From Pseudonocardia sp. (lineage in GTDB: Bacteria > Actinomycetota > Actinomycetes > Mycobacteriales > Pseudonocardiaceae), in assembly GCA_025869365.1 (NCBI GenBank), contig JAOZVV010000200.1:38125-102124 (forward strand): a stretch of DNA of 64,000 bases, in the 5' to 3' direction. Shown one piece after another: positions 59,350-64,000 of this stretch; the first letter of the stretch is position 1, and each line of letters starts with the position of its first letter. The translations under genes and the position numbers were made by a program. Under the pieces are notes generated by a model. It did not search any database, was not told where the DNA came from, and saw only the letters and a list, made by a program, of their open reading frames with translations.

Positions 59350-61562
59350 CAGCTGGTGGTCTCCGGATGCCCGTCCGGCCCTGTGTGCAGGGCCGCCGTG
59401 AGCTTGCCGAGCAGGTCCACCGCCGCCTCGGCGATGACCGTGCCGGGCGGGAACACCGCGGCGGCACCCATCTCGAGGAGCTCCGGCACGTCCGCGGGCG
59501 GGATGACCCCGCCGACGACGACCATGATGTCCCCGCGGCCCAGCCCGGCGAGCTCCTCGCGCAGCTCCGGCACGAGCGTGAGGTGCCCGGCCGCGAGCGA
59601 GCTGGCGCCGACGACGTGCACGTCCGCCTCGACGGCCTGGCGCGCCACCTCCGCCGGGGTCTGGAACAGCGGGCCCACGTCCACGTCGAAGCCGAGGTCC
59701 GCGAACGCCGTCGCGATGACCTTCTGGCCGCGGTCGTGGCCGTCCTGGCCCATCTTCGCGACGAGGATGCGGGGCTGGCGGCCCTCCTCCTCGGCGAACT
59801 CGGCGACGAGCTCACGGGCACGGGTGATGGCCGGGTTGGAGCCGGCCTCCTCGGAGTACACGCCGGAGATGATCCTGATCTGCCCGGAGTGCCGCCCGAA
59901 CACCTTCTCCAGGGCGTCCGAGATCTCGCCCACGGTGGCCTTCGCCCGGGCGGCGTCGACGGCCAGGGCCAGCACGTTCTGGTCGAAGGAGCGCTTGCCG
60001 CCCTCCGCGATCGCCGACGCGGCGTTGGTGAGCTTCTCCAGGGCGGCGTCGACCTCCCGGGAGTCCCGCTCCCGGCGCAGCCGCTCGAGCTTCTCGATCT
60101 GCTCCCGGCGGACGTTCTTGTTGTCGACCTTGAGCACCTCGATCTGCTCGTCCTGGTCCACGACGTACTTGTTGATGCCGATCACCGGCTGGCGGCCCGA
60201 GTCGATCCGGGCCTGGGTGCGGGCCGCGGCCTCCTCGACGCGCAGCTTCGGGATGCCCGCGTCGATCGCCTCGGCCATCCCGCCGGCCTTCTCGACCTCG
60301 GTGATGTGCGCCCACGCCCGCTTCGCGAGGTCGTAGGTGAGCCGCTCGACGTAGTAGCTGCCGCCCCACGGGTCGATGACCTTGGTGGTGCCGGACTCCT
60401 GCTGCAGCAGCAGCTGGGTGTTGCGGGCGATGCGCGCGGAGAAGTCCGTGGGCAGCGCGAGGGCCTCGTCCAGGGCGTTGGTGTGCAGGGACTGCGTGTG
60501 GCCCTGGGTGGCGGCCATCGCCTCGATGCAGGTGCGGACGACGTTGTTGTAGACGTCCTGCGCGGTGAGCGACCAGCCGGAGGTCTGCGAGTGCGTCCGC
60601 AGGGACAGCGATTTGGGGTTCTTCGGCCCGAACTGGTTCACGAGCTTCGACCAGAGCAGGCGCGCGGCCCGCATCTTCGCGACCTCCATGAAGAAGTTCA
60701 TGCCGATCGCCCAGAAGAAGCTCAGCCGCGGCGCGAAGGAGTCCACGTCCATGCCCGCGTCGATGCCCGCCCGCAGGTACTCCACGCCGTCCGCGAGGGT
60801 GTAGGCGAGCTCGAGGTCGTTCGTCGCCCCGGCCTCCTGGATGTGGTACCCGGAGATCGAGATCGAGTTGAACTTGGGCATCTTCCTGCTGGTGTAGCCG
60901 AAGATGTCCGAGATCAGCTGCATGGACGGCTGCGGCGGGTAGATGTAGGTGTTGCGGACCATGAACTCCTTGAGGATGTCGTTCTGGATCGTCCCCGTGA
61001 GCTGCTCCGGCGTCACCCCCTGCTCCTCCGCCGCGACGATGTAGAGGGCGAGCACGGGCAGGACCGCGCCGTTCATGGTCATCGACACGGACATCTTGTC
61101 CAGCGGGATGCCGTCGAAGAGCTGGCGCATGTCGAAGATCGAGTCGATGGCGACGCCCGCCATCCCGACGTCCCCGGCGACACGCGGGTGGTCCGAGTCG
61201 TAGCCGCGGTGCGTGGCCAGGTCGAACGCGATCGACAGGCCCTTCTGGCCCGCGGCGAGGTTGCGCCGGTAGAACGCGTTGGACTCGGTCGCGGTGGAGA
61301 ACCCGGCATACTGCCGGACCGTCCAGGGCTGGCTGGTGTACATCGTCGGGTAGGGCCCGCGCAGGTACGGCGTGATGCCCGGGTAGGTGTGCAGGAAGTC
61401 CACACCGTCGAGGTCCGAGGCGGTGTACAGCGGCTTGACGCCGATGCCCTCGGGGGCCTCCCAGGTGGCCGGCGCCGCCGCGCCGCCCAGGGCCGCGGCC
61501 CAGTCCGTGCCGGGCGTGGCGTCCCCGAGCAGGGGGACTCCGGTGAAGTCCGGGATGCTCAC
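59349..61562 (-). CDS. mutB: Methylmalonyl-CoA mutase, large (catalytic) subunit
   Basis: 737 residues. The TIM barrel holds [58 protein letters not shown], and the C-terminal B12 domain has the cobalt-binding motif DGHDRG ([16 protein letters not shown]). It isomerises succinyl-CoA and methylmalonyl-CoA with adenosylcobalamin. GTG at 61562 overlaps the mutA stop (GTGA) and has GGAGGGGGAGAA just upstream, inside mutA. All catalytic segments are intact. Confidence 0.97.
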   Translation of the reverse strand: MSIPDFTGVPLLGDATPGTDWAAALGGAAAPATWEAPEGIGVKPLYTASDLDGVDFLHTYPGITPYLRGPYPTMYTSQPWTVRQYAGFSTATESNAFYRRNLAAGQKGLSIAFDLATHRGYDSDHPRVAGDVGMAGVAIDSIFDMRQLFDGIPLDKMSVSMTMNGAVLPVLALYIVAAEEQGVTPEQLTGTIQNDILKEFMVRNTYIYPPQPSMQLISDIFGYTSRKMPKFNSISISGYHIQEAGATNDLELAYTLADGVEYLRAGIDAGMDVDSFAPRLSFFWAIGMNFFMEVAKMRAARLLWSKLVNQFGPKNPKSLSLRTHSQTSGWSLTAQDVYNNVVRTCIEAMAATQGHTQSLHTNALDEALALPTDFSARIARNTQLLLQQESGTTKVIDPWGGSYYVERLTYDLAKRAWAHITEVEKAGGMAEAIDAGIPKLRVEEAAARTQARIDSGRQPVIGINKYVVDQDEQIEVLKVDNKNVRREQIEKLERLRRERDSREVDAALEKLTNAASAIAEGGKRSFDQNVLALAVDAARAKATVGEISDALEKVFGRHSGQIRIISGVYSEEAGSNPAITRARELVAEFAEEEGRQPRILVAKMGQDGHDRGQKVIATAFADLGFDVDVGPLFQTPAEVARQAVEADVHVVGASSLAAGHLTLVPELREELAGLGRGDIMVVVGGVIPPADVPELLEMGAAAVFPPGTVIAEAAVDLLGKLTAALHTGPDGHPETTS

Positions 61563-63532
61563 TTCTCCCCCTCCGGGGCTGGGTCGACAGCTGGGTCGAC
61601 AGCTGGGTCGAGAGCTGCGTACACGTCTCCGATGACGGCCAGGGCGTCGCACCCGGCGTAGAGGTACCCGTCGACGCCCGCGTACGAACCCTTGCCCGCG
61701 AGCAGGACCGTCCTGGCCCCGGCCTCGCGCAAGGCGGCCGCGGTGGCCTCCGCCCGCTCCGCGTACAGCGCGTCCGTGGAGCAGAGCACCGCGACCGGCG
61801 ACCCGGACTCCGCGAACGCCTTCACGACCTCGTCCGCGGCCTCGGTGGGGCCGGCCTCCGGGCCGGCGATCCCGCCCGCCTGCAGCAGGTTGCGGGCGAA
61901 CCCGGCCCGCGCGGTGTACGCGGCGAGGGGGCCCAGCGTCGCGAGGAACGCCTGCGGGCGCGCCCCCTTCTCGGCCAGGACGGCGTCCGACCGGTCCCGG
62001 TAGGCCTCGTAGGCCTCGGCCGGGCGGTAGAGCGGCAGCCCGCCGCGCTCGACCGGGGCGGGCAGCGGCGTGCGTTCGACCGGCTTCTCGTCCAGGTTCG
62101 GGAACTCGCTGACCCCGGTGAGCGGGACCTTGCGGGTGGCGATGCCCTTCTCCCGGATCGCCCGGACCTCGGCCACCTTCTCGGCGACGAGCCCCGAGTC
62201 CAGCGCGGCGACCGCGCCGCCCGCGCCCTCGATCTCCTGGAAGAACGCCCACGCGGCCTGTGCGAGGTCGTCCGTGAGGTGCTCGACGTACCAGGAGCCG
62301 CCCGCGGGGTCGATGACCCGCGCGAGGTGGGACTCCTCGATCAGCAGGGACTGGGTGTTCCGGGCGACGCGGCGGCTGAACGCCTCGGACTGGCCGATGG
62401 CGGAGTCGAAGGGCGGGACGGTGACCGCGTCCGCGCCCCCGACGCCCGCGGCGAACCCGGAGACGGTGCCGCGCAGGATGTTCACCCACGGGTCCCGGCG
62501 GGTGAGCAGGGTCGGTGCGACGACGGCGTGCTGGACCTGGCCGGGGCCGTCGGCGCCGGACGCCTCCAGCACCCGGCTCCACAGCCGCCGGGCGGCGCGG
62601 AGCTTCGCGATGGTGGGGAACTGCTCCGTGGTGGCCGCGTAGCGGAACTCCAGCAGCCGGGCGGCGGTCGGGACGTCCAGGTCGGCCTGCTGTGCGGAGT
62701 CACCGGCGATCAGGGCCCGCAGGTACTCGACGCCCGCGGCGAGGGAGAAGCCGAGCTCCTGGGCGTCCGAGCCGCCGGCCTCGTGCACCGGCGTGGCGTC
62801 CACGACGATCGCCCTGACGTGCGCGAAGTCGTTCGCGACGCGGGTGGCCAGCGGGACGACGGACGCGACGTCCGGACCGGATCCGGTGCGGGTGCGCAGC
62901 CCGATCGGGTCCAGCCCGAGGGTGCCGAGCAGCGCGTCCCCGGCGATGCCCTTCCGCCCGGCCAGGTCCAGGAACGCCTCGGCGGCCTGCTCGGCCTCCG
63001 GGCCGGCGTCGAGGACGACGGGCGCGAGGTCCAGCAGCACCTCGTCCAGGATCGTGGCGAGGGAGGAGACGGGCGCGCCGTTGGGGCCGAGGCCGAGCCA
63101 GATCGAGCTGACCCCGCACTCCAGGTCCGCCATGATCGACAGCTTCGCCGCCTCGGGATCGGCGAGCGCGTGGTGCTGGCGGACGTCCCAGCCGTCCGGG
63201 ACGTGACCCGCGGCGCGGTCCCCGCGCACGTACGGGGCCAGGCCCGGGACCCCCGTCGCGGGCAGTCCCTCGACGTCCTCCGCGGCGTAGAGCGGCTGCA
63301 CGTGGATGCCGTCCGGGGTGTCCCAGGCCAGCTTCTCGACGCCCGCGCCGAGCGGCGCGTCCTCGCCGATCCGGCGGGACTTCCGCAGCACACCATCCAC
63401 GGCGGACGCCCAGTCGTCCCTGCTCGGCGCGTCGAACTCACCGGCCAGCACCAGCTCGTCCGGGACGAACTCGTCCGGTACGCCGCCTTCGGGGACGCCA
63501 CCTTCCGGGACGTCCTTCGGGGTCTCACTCAT
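61559..63532 (-). CDS. mutA: Methylmalonyl-CoA mutase, small subunit
   Basis: 657 residues. It mirrors MutB but has lost the B12-binding DxHxxG, as expected for the non-catalytic partner; the barrel part reads [35 protein letters not shown]. The termini are repetitive: [19 protein letters not shown] at the start and [16 protein letters not shown] at the end, the latter from three 12-bp units at 61578-61613. ATG at 63532 is preceded by GAGGAG; a GTG two codons upstream is less well placed. First gene of the operon. Confidence 0.95.
   Translation of the reverse strand: MSETPKDVPEGGVPEGGVPDEFVPDELVLAGEFDAPSRDDWASAVDGVLRKSRRIGEDAPLGAGVEKLAWDTPDGIHVQPLYAAEDVEGLPATGVPGLAPYVRGDRAAGHVPDGWDVRQHHALADPEAAKLSIMADLECGVSSIWLGLGPNGAPVSSLATILDEVLLDLAPVVLDAGPEAEQAAEAFLDLAGRKGIAGDALLGTLGLDPIGLRTRTGSGPDVASVVPLATRVANDFAHVRAIVVDATPVHEAGGSDAQELGFSLAAGVEYLRALIAGDSAQQADLDVPTAARLLEFRYAATTEQFPTIAKLRAARRLWSRVLEASGADGPGQVQHAVVAPTLLTRRDPWVNILRGTVSGFAAGVGGADAVTVPPFDSAIGQSEAFSRRVARNTQSLLIEESHLARVIDPAGGSWYVEHLTDDLAQAAWAFFQEIEGAGGAVAALDSGLVAEKVAEVRAIREKGIATRKVPLTGVSEFPNLDEKPVERTPLPAPVERGGLPLYRPAEAYEAYRDRSDAVLAEKGARPQAFLATLGPLAAYTARAGFARNLLQAGGIAGPEAGPTEAADEVVKAFAESGSPVAVLCSTDALYAERAEATAAALREAGARTVLLAGKGSYAGVDGYLYAGCDALAVIGDVYAALDPAVDPAVDPAPEGEK
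61578..61613 (-). repeat. 12-bp tandem repeat in the mutA 3' end
   Basis: GCTGGGTCGACA at 61578-61589 and 61590-61601, then GCTGGGTCGAGA at 61602-61613. Read on the minus strand in frame they encode the [11 protein letters not shown] stretch just before the MutA C-terminus. Confidence 0.85.
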
Positions 63533-63589
63533 CGCCACTCCTCACGACCGCGGCGACGTGCACGAACCGTTGCGCGCGCCGTTACCCGG

Positions 63590-63624
63590 GGTTGTCGGGA
63601 GTCTAGGTGAGCACCCCGACAACC
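63590..63624 (-). terminator. Hairpin after the Rieske protein gene, upstream of mutA
   Basis: GGTTGTCGGG at 63590-63599 pairs perfectly with CCCGACAACC at 63615-63624 around a 15-base loop. On the minus strand it follows the Rieske gene stop by 63 bases and precedes the mutA start by about 58 bases, so it may end the first transcript or sit in the mutA leader. Confidence 0.6.
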
Positions 63625-63687
63625 GGGCACCGTCGCCGTCGTGGTCTGGGCCACCATCCACGGGACGACCGGTCCGCCCGGGCCGGG

Positions 63688-64000
63688 TCAGGCGAGGGAG
63701 ATCGAGTCCCCGTTCACGGAGATGGACTTCGTGGCGAGCGGTGTCGTGGCCGGGCCGGCCGTCGGGGAACCGTCCGCGATGGAGAACTTGCTGCCGTGGC
63801 ACGGGCAGTCGATGGTCCCGTCCGCCACCTTCGTGACCGCGCACCCCTGGTGGGTGCACGTGGTGGAGAACGCCTTGAACTCCCCCGCGGTGGGCTGGGT
63901 GACGACGACACCCTGGTCCGCGAAGATCGTCCCGGCGCCGACGCCGATGTCGGAGGTGGAGGCCAGGACCACGGCCCCGCCGCCCGCCTGCGGTGCGGCG
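63688..64000 (-). CDS. Rieske 2Fe-2S protein, C-terminal part (5' end outside window)
   Basis: The open frame runs off the right edge. The visible 103 residues hold both cluster-binding motifs, CTHQGC and CPCHGS, in SSTCTHQGC-like and DGTIDCPCHGSKFSI context, and end in SISVNGDSISLA. A Gly/Ala-rich stretch (AAPQAGGGA) before the domain resembles the linker after a Tat signal or lipobox in small exported Rieske proteins of actinobacteria, but the signal itself is not in view. It accepts or passes electrons outside the membrane; the partner is unknown. Confidence 0.9.
   Translation of the reverse strand, partial: AAPQAGGGAVVLASTSDIGVGAGTIFADQGVVVTQPTAGEFKAFSTTCTHQGCAVTKVADGTIDCPCHGSKFSIADGSPTAGPATTPLATKSISVNGDSISLA

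Noticed and set aside
58548..61661. 1037-residue frame opposite meaB and mutB
   Set aside because: Antisense to two unmistakable genes; shadow of GC bias.

Overview
The window is high-GC actinobacterial chromosome, most likely from a Pseudonocardia-like member of the Pseudonocardiales. The grounds are the codon and base bias, GTG starts, coenzyme F420 enzymes, DUF742 and DUF574 families, a mycobacterium-like gcvH-garA-DUF151-merR block, and B12-dependent methylmalonyl-CoA mutase. No tRNA, rRNA or CRISPR array was seen.

Layout. Bases 1 to about 2665 are the right end of an integrated phage-type element: a chain of very small overlapping genes, a P27-type terminase small subunit with no large subunit visible, and a bidirectional terminator. 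It abuts a 3' fragment of a 3-methyladenine DNA glycosylase-like gene, the probable attachment gene. A 25-bp perfect palindrome separates this from gcvP, which is read leftward behind a tandem glycine riboswitch. From 6.2 to 11.3 kb lies a cell-wall cluster: an MreB-like protein, and a natural fusion of a RodA/FtsW-type glycosyltransferase with a class B penicillin-binding protein. From 11.6 to 14.6 kb the order MerR (Rv1830-like), DUF151, GarA, GcvH, PgsA follows the mycobacterial Rv1830-Rv1822 neighbourhood, with the Rv1828-type MerR missing. From 14.7 to 18.3 kb are OsmC, a glycolate/lactate-type FAD oxidase and an overlapping ThDP enzyme.

From 18.5 to 22.9 kb there are signalling genes: MEDS-STAS and MEDS-HATPase proteins in one operon, a BTAD regulator, an RsbW-like kinase, a DUF4235 protein and SigF-like promoters. 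These may connect with the SigB/SigF-type sigma factor at 36.2 kb, whose own upstream region carries a GTTT-N16-GGGTAG promoter. From 22.9 to 36 kb are lipid-type enzymes (enoyl-CoA hydratase, SDR, acyl-CoA dehydrogenase), F420-dependent glucose-6-phosphate dehydrogenase, a heterodimeric ABC exporter with one frameshifted half, RecQ, a C26 amidase and a HelD-like RNA polymerase-recycling ATPase.

From 37 to 47 kb come a GH65 phosphorylase, an ATP-dependent DNA ligase-like region fused to a LytS-like histidine kinase region (both with key catalytic residues missing), a DUF3516 helicase, a DUF574 methyltransferase and a PAS-GGDEF-EAL protein. From 47 to 58 kb are a GT2 glycosyltransferase, an acyl-CoA dehydrogenase, a frameshifted orphan DUF742 gene, an LLM oxidoreductase with a hydrolase, a molybdopterin oxidoreductase with its flavin reductase, and membrane proteins. 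The right end (58.3-63.5 kb) is the mutA-mutB-meaB operon, in which mutB and meaB are linked by two five-codon mini-ORFs in a stop-start relay, followed by the edge of a Rieske protein gene.

Short tandem repeats (12-27 bp) sit repeatedly on gene ends and starts throughout the window, several of them translated into pentapeptide tails.
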